Of a stretch of 64,000 nucleotides of DNA, positions 11,968 through 22,398 are shown one piece after another. The stretch is from Isoetes taiwanensis (taxonomy: Eukaryota; Streptophyta; Lycopodiopsida; Isoetales; Isoetaceae), in assembly GCA_021234155.1 (NCBI GenBank), contig JAJEKV010000058.1:8740992-8804991 (forward strand), in the 5' to 3' direction. A program made the position numbers and the translations under genes. Within the stretch, counting starts at the first letter, position 1; each line of letters begins with the position of its first letter. The notes beneath the pieces are model-generated. The model searched no databases and was not told the DNA's origin. It saw only the letters and a list, made by a program, of their open reading frames with translations.

Positions 11968-12498
11968 TACATCGGAGCTACTATAGTTTCTATCACATTA
12001 GGTCTGGGTACTGAGAAATCAGAGAAGGCAAATCTAGGTATTGGGAAATTAGCATTCGAGGGAGGAGTCAAGGCTCTGAGCCTTGTATAAATGCCATTAA
12101 AACAGTGCGCAGGCTAAAAGCTGGCCTATCAGGAGTAGGCACTGCAGATTATAGCATAGCAAAGCCACAAAATAGGGTAAACTGCATAGCATAGCCACAG
12201 AACAGGGGATGCTACTCTGTGATGGTGTAGACTCTGTGATGGAAGAGGCAACAGAAATGACAAAGGAGCGAGAGGGGGAAGCAAAGAAGAAGATAGTTGA
12301 TGATAAACTTGCAGAGCTGAGGAAGAAATCAGTTGCAATGGTAAAATCGATATCACCAAAGAGCATACAGATTTAGCAAGGCAGCCACAAGGCAATATAC
12401 CATTTGGGAATCAAATAAGCATGATAGATAAGTCCTATGATAATTTTGATGTTTCAATTCAAAATAGAACGAAAAATCATAACAACATAAAAGAAGGT
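11968..12498. other. Non-genic stretch
   Basis: The short minus-strand frames 12097-12395 are rich in Ser/Leu/Phe and overlap each other, as expected for translated A/G-rich DNA. A short near-duplicate occurs near 12000-12050 (CTGGGTACTGAGAAAT and CTAGGTATTGGGAAAT). No gene seen. Confidence 0.4.
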
Positions 12499-12930
12499 TT
12501 GCCAGAGTCTGCCTCATGTCAATTTTGTGTTTTTTCCTATTAATGCAAAAGGATTTTCTAACAACTCCTCATTCTCAAACATTTTTGAATCTGCCCATTT
12601 GCTATTATCCTTGTGCACCACCAATCTCATATTTGTGTCTTTTCCCTTGTGCCCCACTTGCCTCAAGTGTACTATAGCCTTTCTCGCCATCCTTTTCAGC
12701 AAAAAGTCATATCTACAATGTAGGCAGACAATATTGATGCTGATTGAGAAGCAACTTTTGTATTACTTAAAGTTGTTGTATTTGTAGTCTCTCTCCCCTT
12801 CCTTATTTCTCGGCATCCTTTTCAGTAAAAGTTATATCTACAATGTCGATGGTGATTGAGGAGCAGCTTTTGTATTACTTAAGGCTATTGTATTTGTAGT
12901 CTCTATCCCCTTCCTCGCAATGTTTCTAGC
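12499..12930. repeat. Dispersed repeat, copy A (with internal ~115-bp tandem unit)
   Basis: The sequence starting TGCCAGAGTCTGCCTC is closely repeated in the same orientation at 18066-18440. Each copy ends with a tandem unit containing GCCATCCTTTTCAGC...TTATATCTACAATGT. On the minus strand the unit reads as a short Cys-x-x-Cys peptide with basic residues, faintly like a BED zinc finger of a hAT transposase, but frames are broken and this is only a suggestion. The two copies bracket the transposase, ndhA and LINE block at 13.0-18.0 kb. Confidence 0.7.
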
Positions 12931-12999
12931 CCTTGTTTTATTCTTGGGCAACACCACCTACCGTTGAGCCCCTTGACGATGTAAATCCCTTAGTGGTGG

Positions 13000-14235
13000 C
13001 GACCCTTGTTGAAGAGACGCCCCATCAACAGAATGAAATGGAGGGGTAATTGTGTACTGGAAGGATCCGTTTATTTTCAGAGATGCAGAGTTAAGAGTGG
13101 GGAGAGTATACGAGGAGCCAGTGCCATTTTGCCATTGGGCAACTCTATCTTCTTCCAAATTGCTCACATGTTACCTATTATGGGTTTGATCACAAGAATC
13201 TTCAAGGCGAGCCTTGCCGTGGTAAATTAGTTGATCCATCAAAAGGAATCAGCTTCAAGTTAGCACCTTGGATCTCCCAAGAATTGAGGGAGTGGGTTGG
13301 AGAAAAGCTCGTGCATTGGCACACACCATGTAGTATTATGAACATGCATTAAGAGAGGTGGAGATTTAACTAGATGTGCATGGACAGGAAAGTATGTGCA
13401 GGGATGATATGTTCAAGATCCGGAATGTTTACAACATTGAGAAAGGTGTTTGGTAACACTTGGAAGTTACATGAAAACCTCCCCACTATGGGTGCAACCA
13501 CATCGAGAGTCCGTGTTCTTGTATGAACAAGGTGACTTGTGCCAATTGGGAGTCATGACTCTAATCCAAAGAGAGTCAATGCTGAGGTTTGGTAAAGTTA
13601 GTAAGCCACCCCTCCAGTTGGCCAATGTATACGACGCCAAACAATGTTGCAGACAGTGAGCATCCTTGGCAAACACAAACACTACTATTGACAGGTTGTT
13701 CTATTAGCGTCGTTCGGCCTTAACATGTCTCATACAGCCTGTATACCACATTTTGCAAGTCTTCAGGGGCTCTTAACTATCTTATCTTTCTCACAACATT
13801 TCTCGAGGCATAGCATCATCGATGAACTAGCAGTAAAGGTCTTGTTGGTAGTTTCTGCTATCCTCATTGCTATTAGTGGGATGTTGGAGGTCCTGAGAGA
13901 TGTTTACTTCTGTAATTTTCAATACCGGAATCGCATCTCTGTCCCCTTTTCATTTTCATAGACGCTACCTTCAAAACCAATGAGAAGAGGTTCACCATCT
14001 TACTTCAAAAGCTAGGGTTCATTTCAATTGTAAATCTATTAACTTCTTGGTTTCTATTATTGGTTCTATCCTTTCACACTCATTGCATTCAGTGACCATT
14101 GCAATGGCTTGCCATTGGCTTACATTACAACGAATTTTCAAAAACGTAGAGCCATAACTAAGTGGTTGAAAGCCCTAAAGGATTCACTATGCATGGATGA
14201 TCTAGGATTGGCACCCTTCTTGCATCATCACGAAT
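13000..14235 (+). pseudogene. Mutator-like (MULE/SWIM-type) transposase, copy 1, decayed
   Basis: In shifting frames this reads as the N-terminal and catalytic part of a Mutator-like transposase. About 13450-13659 gives a segment with a WVQPHRESVFLY motif, typical of the stretch just before the catalytic core. About 13955-14000 gives IDATFKTN, the conserved first-aspartate motif, followed by sequence equivalent to a HCNGLPLAYV strand. Frameshifts and stops occur throughout. About 290 bp between 13660 and 13950 is extra relative to the second copy at 15003. The plastid-like ndhA sequence replaces the continuation at 14243. A functional protein cannot be made. Terminal inverted repeats were not found. 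Confidence 0.7.
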
Positions 14236-14242
14236 GGGCAGA

Positions 14243-14865
14243 CTGTGAAAGATTCCCTTTTGATTTCCAGAAACAGAGCAAGAATTGATAGCAAGTTATC
14301 AAACTGAGTACTCAGGTATAAAATTCGGCCTATTCTATGTTGCTTCTCATCCAATCCGATTAACGTCTTCATTGTTCGTAACAGTTAGATTCGAGTGGAT
14401 TGAACTTTTCTATCCCTTTCTTGCCAGTTTTCGACCACTTAAAATTAAGTTCAACTGATGGAACTGGATATTGCAATAGGAATTACTATTACATTAGATA
14501 AAGGTTATTTATCTTTGTTTATTTCTAAGGTCACGGGTTCAACGCCTCGTTGTGAAAGTGGCCATGCAATGTAAAGTTGGTGGGGGAAGGACCCACTTCA
14601 GCAATGTAAAGTGGTGGGGGCAGGACCCATCTGGGTGTGTTGTAAAGTGTCACATGTCCGATAGGACGCTGCCTTGTGGCGTGACGTTAAAATCTCTTCT
14701 TCTTCTTCTTCTTCTTCTTCTATCATGCCAAGATGGACTTTACCCAGAGTGAGGATGGACCAATTGTTGGATCTTGGTTGAAATTCTCTTTTGCCTGTCG
14801 CCCTGGGTAATTTATTATTAACAACTTCTTTTCAACTTCTTTCACTATATGCTCATGCTGAAATT
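14243..14865 (+). pseudogene. ndhA: Plastid ndhA fragment, copy 1 (SINE-interrupted)
   Basis: This is the same ndhA exon-2 segment as at 15448-15886, with more damage. A deletion of about 13 bp follows the ACTGATGGAACTGG word near 14466, and a SINE occupies 14530-14720. The frame begins at the equivalent of [14 protein letters not shown] and ends near the ndhA C terminus. Both copies share the tryptophan-to-stop change after the QLLDLG motif, so that mutation predates the duplication. It is a nuclear relic of plastid DNA; the functional gene encodes a membrane subunit of the thylakoid NDH complex. Confidence 0.75.
14530..14720 (+). mobile_element. SINE-like insertion inside ndhA copy 1
   Basis: These 190 bp are absent from the otherwise equivalent site in the second ndhA copy (near 15750), so that copy shows the empty site. 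The insert starts with GGTCACGGGTTCAACGCC, which contains an RNA polymerase III B-box (GGTTCAANNCC), and ends with a TTC-rich tail. Both are usual for tRNA-derived plant SINEs. The A-box is not visible, so it is probably 5' truncated. A short TTCTA/CTTCTA match flanks it as a possible target duplication. The insertion occurred after the transposase-ndhA unit was duplicated. Confidence 0.7.
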
Positions 14866-14999
14866 GGGAGTCATGACTCTAATTGGGAGTCATGACTCTA
14901 ATCCAAAGAGAGTCAATGCTGAGGTTTGGTAAAGGTCGGGCCATTTTCATAGATGCTACCTTCAAAACTAATGATAAGAGGTTCACTATCTTACTTCCT
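14866..14999 (+). repeat. Third partial copy of transposase segments at the junction
   Basis: This short stretch joins two pieces of the transposase. The first matches 13545-13600, with a 19-bp word ending TCATGACTCT duplicated in tandem. The second matches about 13948-13990. It ends abruptly where copy 2 begins. The jumbled order shows that the duplication arose through several rearrangements and not one clean event. Confidence 0.7.
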
Positions 15000-15002
15000 A
15001 GA

Positions 15003-15447
15003 TGCGCATGGACAGGAAAGTATGTGCAGGGATGATGTGCTCAAGATCCGGGATGTTTACAACATTGAGAAAGGTGTTTCGTAACACTTGGAAGTTACAT
15101 GAAAACCTCCCCACTATGGGTGCAACAACATCAAAAGTCCGTGTTCTTGTATGAACAAGATGACTTGTGCCAAGATCTGGCCATATAGATGCTACCTTCG
15201 AAACTAATGATAAGAAATTCACTATCTTACTTCAAAAGCTAGGGTTCATTTTATTGTAACTCTACTAACTTTTTGGTTTGTATTATTGGTTCCATCCTTT
15301 TACACTCATTGCATTCAATGACCATTGCAATGGCTTGCCATTGGCTTACGTTGCAATGAATTCTCAAAAAAGTAGAGTTATAACTAGGTGGTTGAAAGCC
15401 CTAAAGGATTCACTATGCATGGACCCTCCTTGCATCATTACTAACCG
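15003..15447 (+). pseudogene. Mutator-like transposase, copy 2, decayed
   Basis: This is a close copy of parts of 13380-14235. The first half matches the pre-catalytic region; the join at about 15180 leads straight into the first-aspartate motif (IDATF). From 15278 a clean frame gives the HCNGLPLAYVAMNSQKS strand and the WLKALKDSL helix, which correspond to the region after the first catalytic aspartate in MULE transposases. The frame then passes directly into ndhA-like sequence at about 15448. The remaining catalytic residues are lost at that junction. Confidence 0.75.
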
Positions 15448-15886
15448 GCGGAATGTGAAAGATTGCCTTTTGATTTACCAGAAGCAGAGGAAGAATTGAT
15501 AGCAGGTTATCAAACCGAGTACTCAGGTATAAAATTCGGCCTATTCTATGTTGCTTCTCATCCAAACCTATTAGCTTCTTCATTGTTCGTAACGGTTCTT
15601 TATTCGGGCGGATGGAACTTTTCTATCCCTTTCTTACCAGTTTTCGACCACTTAAAATTAAATTCAACTGATGGAACTGGTGAGGTTATCAATATTGCAA
15701 TAGGGATTACTATTACATTAGATAAAGGTTATTTATCTTTGCTCATTTCTATCATGGCAAGATGGACCTTAGCCAGAGTGAGAATGGACCAATTGTTGGA
15801 TCTTGGTTGACAATTTCTTTTGCCTGTTGCCCTGGGTAGTTTATTAATAACAACTTCTTTTCAACTTCTTTCACTATATGCTCATG
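15448..15886 (+). pseudogene. ndhA: Plastid ndhA exon-2 fragment inserted in a MULE transposase
   Basis: The frame reads [14 protein letters not shown], then [35 protein letters not shown] and finally TTSFQLLSL. This is the order and spacing of the C-terminal half of plastid NdhA, a membrane subunit of the thylakoid NADH dehydrogenase-like complex. It is closer to plastid NdhA than to mitochondrial NAD1, which lacks the [14 protein letters not shown] wording. The family's GW after LDLG is here a TGA stop (15808-15810), a G-to-A change. The segment is bordered on both sides by transposase sequence, so it is plastid DNA moved to the nucleus and carried within a transposon relic. The divergence suggests a non-flowering plant source or an old transfer. 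Confidence 0.85.
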
Positions 15887-15954
15887 ATGAAATCAAGATC
15901 ATGAAAAATGTAAGTTCCAATGTAATTTATCTCCCTTACATTCTCTTATACGGG

Positions 15955-16470
15955 TCAACACTATGGACTAACAATGTGCATTTGTGTAGCCTTTTCCAAA
16001 CATGCATGTGCAAATATGCATTTGGCACATGAGGAGAGCATAGATTAAGTGGCTACGTAAAAATTTAAGGAATAAGGTGGCAAGAAATGAAATGTTCAAG
16101 GAAACTTGGGAATATAATGTACAAGACAAAGGGTCCTCCAGGGGCAGTGAGTATGGTAAGGAGTACAAGGAGGCGGTCAGGAAAGAAGCCGGCAAGAAGT
16201 TGGAACAATTTGATGAGGAAGTATCCTCAATAGCTTCAATTGTCAGCCTACATGAGTAAGGAGTGGACTAAGAACATTCGTCCGTGGGTATTGGCTAAAA
16301 TAATGTACCATCGTTCTAACCAGGAGATCAATGCCTTAAAGGCATGGCATGGTGCCCTTAAGATGCACCTAGGCATATGTAAACGCGCATCTGAAGGTAG
16401 AAGAATTGACTGGTTTCTCTACATTCTCACGACTTTGTAGCAAACGCCTTTCAGGAACAGATATTAGAGC
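15955..16470 (+). pseudogene. Mutator-like transposase, C-terminal part, decayed
   Basis: After the ndhA insert the transposase resumes. Near 16030 it reads HMRRA, then a stop (TAG at 16041-16043, expected Trp), then IKWLRKNLRNKVARNEMFKE, the helix-rich region between the second and third catalytic positions of MULE transposases. From 16240 it gives a clean segment with MSKEWTKNIRPWVLA and INALKAWHGALKMHL, then RIDWFLYIL, typical of the sequence before the SWIM zinc finger. The SWIM finger itself is not reached. The 16077-16259 and 16240-16440 frames belong together across a frameshift. Confidence 0.65.
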
Positions 16471-16474
16471 AGTA

Positions 16475-17970
16475 ACTTATCCCAGAATTAGTATGTTTTC
16501 TTACCACTCTAGCATCTGCTATTAATGCAAGAGGACTATTTTCGTTATGAAAATTGACTGGAATCCACCACTGTGGTGTAGTAGTAGTGTCCAGATCATT
16601 ACTGTGTAATGTGAATAATTTCTTCACTACTTTCCATCGACCTTTACGAAAAGGAGAAGCGTTGGCATTTAGCCTTAAACCATTGAAAAGTGACCATGGA
16701 AGGGCAACTTGTACCAATGCTTTATTATGTTTGCACGACAGAAGAAGAGCTTTCCTCTAGGATATTCCAAATAAATTTTTCTACGAGAATTTTACTCTGT
16801 AAGCCTATGCCTGTCATGCCTATAGCCCGTTCTTCTTTTGCCCTTTTACACTTCCACCGAGCAATTTTCACAAATGCACCATCTTCATCCCCCATCCCCC
16901 TCCCTCCAAAACAAAGTTCCTAATCAGTGTAATCCTTCTATTAGACCATCTTTTGAAGCTTGGATAAATATTTGTGAAAATGCTTATGTAGCTATATTGA
17001 ATAGAAAAGGCGCTAGCCGACATCCTTGCCTTATGCCGCTTTTAATATCAAAAATAGAGGAGAGCTCACCATGGAGTGGAACTGATGCACCTGCAGAGTA
17101 CAATAGCTTCTTAACATTGTTAGTGAAAGCTTCAATACATCCCAACTTTAACATCATTTTATCCAAGAAGCTCCATCTAGTGAAGTCAAGCTTGATGTAA
17201 GCCAATTTTTGTTCTGTTTTTCTAGTACAATCGTTCGAATGCTGATGCTATATTATTTAGAACGCTCCTCCAAGAAGAAATCCATATTGCACACAAGAGA
17301 TCTTTACTACCAGTATAGGCTTTATTTTTTTTGCCAACGCCTTTGCTATAATTTTGTAGAACACATACAAGAGGGTGATGGGTCATGGGACGCCAATCAT
17401 TGATCGTGCTTGGATGTTTAGTCTTTGGGATCAAGAAAATACAACCTATGCATCCAGGTTATTGGCTTGTATAAAGTCTTTATAGGCTAAAAGAATGCTC
17501 TCTTTTATCCAGTTCCAATAGCTTTGAAAGAAGTCTATTGGGATTCCATCCATCCCTGGACATTTTCCTTTGTCAAGTGAATGGACTGCTTCATGCAAGT
17601 CTTCTATTGATAGAGGTTGACTCAACACCTATTGTTGTTCCTGTCCTATGATTGGTTGTACCTTTGATGTGACTAACTCCTCGAATACTTCTTGGTAGGG
17701 CATCATTTTTTCCTCGAAGAATCTTTTAAAATAGTAATAGGGACCCTTCTATTTTTTCCATGCTATCAATGTTCGTGCACAAGACTTCCTTCATGGATCA
17801 TTGCTTACAATATTAAGTAATTTGTAAACTTCTTCCTGCTTGTACTTATGCTCTTGGAAACATACTATACCTGGTTTCATTCTCTTTATGGCTACTGATA
17901 TTGCTCTTAAATTTACAGGATTTTACCCCTCTAATATTCCAGCTCACAATTTTGTGATTCATGACAAAAG
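16475..17970 (-). mobile_element. L1-type LINE remnant (endonuclease start and reverse transcriptase)
   Basis: Read on the minus strand from about 17965, it begins with KIVSWNIRG and continues to KPGIVCFQEHKY, the opening strands of an APE-type endonuclease. After a large internal deletion the reverse transcriptase starts near 17628 (LDKGKCPGMDGIPIDFFQ), continues with INDWRPM, YIKLDF and SGIRQGC (about 17050), then decays. The frames 17446-17628, 17222-17434, 16984-17205 and 16451-16717 are pieces of one former protein. The catalytic YADD box is not visible. The endonuclease plus reverse transcriptase order fits the plant L1 clade. It adjoins the MULE relic. Confidence 0.8.
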
Positions 17971-18065
17971 TTACTTGTAAACTGGCTATCCCCCACACAC
18001 CCATATTTATTAGTCTTTCGACTAGAGAAGAGCTTGCACCTTTTTTAGTTTGGTCACGTTCATGT

Positions 18066-18440
18066 TGCCAGAGTCTGCCTCGATGTCAATTTTGTGTTTT
18101 TTCCTATTAATGCAAAAGGATTTTCTGACAACTCTTCATTCTCGAACATTTCTAAATCTGCCCATTTGCTATTATCCTTGTGCATTGGATATACCTTTTC
18201 CCTTGTGTCCCCCTTGCCTCAAGCGTACTATAGCCTTTCTCGCCATCCTTTTCAGCGAAGGTTATATCTACAATGTAGGCAGACAATATTGATGTTGATT
18301 GAGAAGCAACTTTGGTATTACTTAAAGTTGTTGTATTTGTAGTCTCTCTCCCCTTCCTTTTCTCGCCATCCTTTTCAGCAAAAGTTATATCTACAATGTG
18401 GGCAGACAATGTCGATGCTGATTGAGAAGCAAACCATCAT
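18066..18440. repeat. Dispersed repeat, copy B
   Basis: This is a direct-orientation copy of 12499-12930, starting with the same TGCCAGAGTCTGCCTC word and carrying the same internal tandem unit twice. Copy B lacks a short stretch near 18186 relative to copy A. The two copies are 5.6 kb apart and enclose the MULE, ndhA and LINE block. They are too diverged and too unlike LTRs in their ends for me to call them LTRs. Confidence 0.7.
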
Positions 18441-18609
18441 TCATTTAAATTGGATTTATGTCAGGATTTTGGATCATTTTGGCACTGCAACTTTTTCCCG
18501 GGTTAGTAAATTTGCATCGAGAATGTGACTTTTTTATATAACAGCACAACATGATTGCATTAAAAATTAAAAATATTTTACATATGCATGTCGAGTTACA
18601 TATTGCCAA

Positions 18610-21463
18610 TTACTTCTCAGAAGTGACCCCTAGAGATATGATAGCTTTCTTCCTCACTTCCACAGGTATTGTAACCCTAGCAGTCTTGCCTGGGATGACC
18701 GTTGGGGTCCATGAAAACAAAATAGTATCTAACTCAACCCAATCATCCCCTTCAATAGGGTTTCTCTTCCATCTCTTTGTCCAACAGCCTTTATACCTTT
18801 CTTCCTCTGCCACTGCATTTACCTGGTGCACTGGACACCACCACTCCACACGAACTTTGTTCACATTGCAGTCACCTACTTCTTTGCAAACCTCTGAGAT
18901 GGTGTAACCCATCCACATAGGGTATATCTCTTTGCGCTCTGGTACTATAAGTGCAAATTGATGGCAAACCAAGTCATCTTTGGGATCATAATCCTCTAGC
19001 CCGAGATATTTAGGCCTTCCTTTCCTAGGACCAACGTAGTGTTTTTCAGCAGCTGGAGGAGCCATCGACTTGCGAATACTACTAACCACATCATCAACTT
19101 CCTCAGGTGTTATCAAGTCTCTCCACCTAGTCTTAGGTAGCCATCCATCTTTCAGTTCATCAGAGGATGTGTCTACTTGTCCCAATAATCCATGTACCTG
19201 TGTCCAATAATCTATCAATGCAAGGTTGGTATCATCGGGGTTATTTTTCCAATACTTGACGTATTCAGAAATGCCGTCCAATGTGCTTTGCAATGAATCC
19301 ACCTCTGCAAAAGGCTTAAGAGCTTTTGATTGACCCCTTGGAATCTTAGGTTTACCATTTTCATCTTCGTGCCATATAGGTACTCCCTCATCTGGCCTCC
19401 ATTTATCATCTGAAGGTCTCATCTTCCATTGCATTATTGGCTTATTTCCCATGACCCAGAAAGTGTACTGAAGAGGTCTAGATTGACCTTCCATATCAAG
19501 AGCATAACCTTCGATAAAATTCTTCCAATCAGGCACCTCTTGTATGATCAACCCTATAGGAGAAGATGAAATGCATTCACTAAGAACTTCCATTAGTCTA
19601 GGAAGATTGGTCACAGTTTGAGATTTCAACTGCGCACTATACTTCCCAAACAATGCATCCACATCCTCATGAGTATGTCCAGGCATTAAGAACCCTAAAT
19701 TCACTCTTTCAAAGACACCCACAACTGTTAAATAAGATAGGAATGAGAACATATACCCGTTTTTATTCTGTCCAGCACAATTGTCAAGTTAGAGGAGGAA
19801 CCTTGGTGGTAGATCTCGAGGTTGGGGACGTGAACTTGAGGCTCCAATATGTTCAGAAGCACCTGAGTTCCTAAACCTTGCCTTAGTAAACTTCTCTAAA
19901 TTATTAGGCTTTCTATCCAACAATGCACTGAAGAGTGGTTGGCTACCACCTCCAGGGTTGTGGAGGTCACCAGAATAACCACTCTCATAGTTCCTCAAGC
20001 ACCTCATCATACTTCCAATATGAAAATCAGGACCATCACTCCACAATTGCAAACTAAAATGGCCATAATAAATTGGCACCGAGCCATGCACTATTGCACT
20101 GTCAGAGAGACTTGCAAAGGATAAGCTCTATTGATTTGCTTGGGTATGTAACTATACTGTGGCAAACAAGTCTTCGATTGATCCATCTTGTCATGTATAA
20201 TACAAACATAGTTATTGGGTTCCAAACATAATAATGTTCTCCACATCCAATAAGTGGATCTACATGATAGTTGGTCTGTCATGTGATCTTTCATTTGCTC
20301 CCTTATCTTAGCCCTTTGGCTTGGTTGCTTGGTCTTATCCAAAATCTCTTTCAACTTAGCACACAAGTTGCACTTTGCAAAGTTGTTCGAATTGTCTATA
20401 GTGACATGCTTGAAGTGCTTGCTCCATAGTCTACTGAAGCTGGGTTGAGATATTGCAGGTACCTGTAGTTCTCGAAGCAAAACATTCACTTCCTCCAATA
20501 TGCTCTTCTAGGTACAATGCGATGGCAATCTCTTCTCGACAACTATTTTTCCCTGTTGATCTTTCCTACTTTTATGTGGCATATTCTCAGCATTGAATTC
20601 AACATATTTTTCAAAAACCTCCCTAGCAGCCAGGATCCTAGAAGTTGGCCTCAACATGCCATTATTTCCATGTAATGCAATTTTACTCCCCTTTGCATGA
20701 CTTGCTTGCCAATTTTGCCAAGATGAAATTGGAATGCCATGAATATGTATCCATGCAACTTTACATATCCATGTCCCTAGCAGTGGGTTTTTTTTTTTCT
20801 TTGGAAATTTTTCATCTTGAAGTGCAAGCTCATGAATGGAGTACATGTAAGTCCTCCTCTCATCACAAGTATACTCTTGGAAGGTGGCTCTTGCTTCCAC
20901 CAATTCATCAATTTCAAACTTCTGAACACAATTAGCCCAACAACATTCCATTCCCCTTACCTTAGTCAGAGCTTCACGTGAACAATCACTACTTGACTTG
21001 GACCTCTTGCTAGGATAATGTTTCACCACTGAGTGTGCCCTTTTCTCTGAAAATGTGGTCTGGCAGCTGTTGGAGGTGCATTAAGAAAATCAGTGTCATC
21101 CACAACCTCTGGCTCTGGTAAAAGGAATTCTCTTATAAACTCAATGCAGGCTATAGGCCATGGCATGATGCATGGAACCTCCAATTGTTTAATACAAGCA
21201 GTGCAATCCTGGTGATTTGACCCTTTTTCCTTCCATTTTTCTTCTAAACTTGTTATGGCCACACCCACTTTATCCTCTCCTAACCTTTCATCATTGACAG
21301 CTTGGATAGGATCAGCTAGTATGATAGTTCCTTCACCTACTAGCTCCTTATTGCATTGGTGCTTCACTTTCACCTTCTTATTCTTCCAATCCAACCTACT
21401 GTAGAGGATAATTTGCTTAGTAGACTCAGCCTCAACACCCTTTGGGTGGTCCACACCATTCAC
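18610..21463 (-). pseudogene. Decayed DUF7869-like gene (putative transposon protein)
   Basis: Four minus-strand segments make one interrupted protein: 21463-21023 and 21029-20508 (CCWANC, zinc-ligand-like), 20498-20091 (Cys-x-x-Cys followed by IIHDKMDQSKTCLPQ), 20091-19789, and 19752-18610. The last two join across a TAA into LDNCAGQNKNGYMFSFL, then GHTHEDVDALF. These motifs in this order match my memory of the uncharacterised DUF7869 family of plants, animals and fungi. The acidic residues in HDKMD, LDNC and HEDVD could be an RNase-H-like DDE/DDD triad, which is inference. Breaks are TAG at 20508-20510 (expected Trp), a frameshift near 20100, TAA at 19789-19791 (expected Gln) and a frameshift near 21026. 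A possible splice acceptor (TTGTAG) lies just upstream of 21463. The C-terminal 380 codons are open. Confidence 0.6.
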
Positions 21464-21479
21464 CTACAAGTGATAAGAA

Positions 21480-22080
21480 CATGTGGTAACAATGTTGAAA
21501 CATGTTGGGGGGGATAGGTATTACATTTTTACCCTTTTTAGGATCCACACGCTTCACCTATATAAAGTTAAATGTCTTAATATTAGTTCGAAAAAAGGAC
21601 AAAGTAAATTTGAGAATAGATTAATGGGAACTTTAAAAAATACCAAAAAAACCATTAAATGGACAAATATATGTTGTAAGTGCAGCCAAAAATAGGTTGT
21701 AAGTATAGCTTAGGTGCAGGTAATTATGCAAAATTAATTATAACATAGGGTGTATGTTAGTAGTACTAATGAGGTAAGTATTGGTCGTAATTCTAGATAG
21801 GCCAAAGTAGGTTGTAAGTATAGCTGAGGTCTAGGTAATTATACAAAATTAATGACAACATAGGTTTTAAGTATAGCTCACATGTGGGTAATGCTATAGA
21901 GAATTAATGATAACCTAGGGCGTAATTAATTCAATAAATATGATTAGTATATGATGTGATGGATATAATTCGTATATGATGTGATGGAATCATAATTACA
22001 ACCGCGCCTATACGAAACCTTGCATGTAACTACTATATCTTGCATGAAACCCTCCATTCCTTCAACCGCCCATCCTTTCT
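21480..22080. repeat. AT-rich spacer with imperfect tandem repeat
   Basis: The phrase GGTTGTAAGTATAGCT(T/G)AGGT followed by AGGTAATTAT(G/A)CAAAATTAAT recurs at about 21690 and 21808, with a weaker third copy near 21865. The interval has no credible open frame. It would be the 5' flank of the minus-strand DUF7869-like gene. Confidence 0.6.
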
Positions 22081-22113
22081 TTCTTCTAACGCCATTCTAG
22101 CGCATTTTCTTCC

Positions 22114-22398
22114 ATGGTGAGCCATGCTGCCCGGCTTCGTCCCGCTCCATCCCGCCGGACTCACCTCCGAGAGACGAAGAGGGAGATCAGAAAACTGATC
22201 AAGAAATCCATTCCTCCATCCCGCAGATGCCGCTGTGGCTACCTTCTGCACCACAGTCCGGATAATTGCGAGGAGTTGTTTCTTCAGGGTAAGCTTCGCC
22301 CTGGGAAGGAGTATCTAAGCACAAGCACTAGCAGCCCTGAGCTCCCCTATACACCAGAAGATTCTGATGAAGAGATGGATAAGGAGGTTGAATGCTAA
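22114..22398 (+). CDS. Unrecognised small basic protein frame
   Basis: The 94-codon frame has a basic N-terminal half with a CRCGYLLHHSPDNC cluster, which could bind a metal, and an acidic C terminus (EDSDEEMDKE). The composition looks protein-like, unlike the AT-rich DNA upstream. It is not a domain I know, and it runs up to the 3' end of the neighbouring LINE. It may be an exon of a transposon or a captured fragment. No start context or partner exon supports it strongly. Confidence 0.2.
   Translation: MVSHAARLRPAPSRRTHLRETKREIRKLIKKSIPPSRRCRCGYLLHHSPDNCEELFLQGKLRPGKEYLSTSTSSPELPYTPEDSDEEMDKEVEC

Noticed and set aside
15448-15886. Mitochondrial nad1 instead of plastid ndhA
   Set aside because: The [17 protein letters not shown] and RMDQLLDLG wording is that of plastid NdhA. 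Mitochondrial NAD1 has a different sequence at these positions.
12499-18440. The direct repeats as LTRs of one large retrotransposon
   Set aside because: The ends lack TG...CA form, no primer binding site or purine tract adjoins them, and the enclosed material is DNA-transposon and LINE debris in mixed orientation.
19789-19791. Stop codon repaired by U-to-C RNA editing
   Set aside because: Such editing is known in plastids and mitochondria of some land plants, not for nuclear transcripts, and the gene also carries frameshifts. Simple decay explains it.
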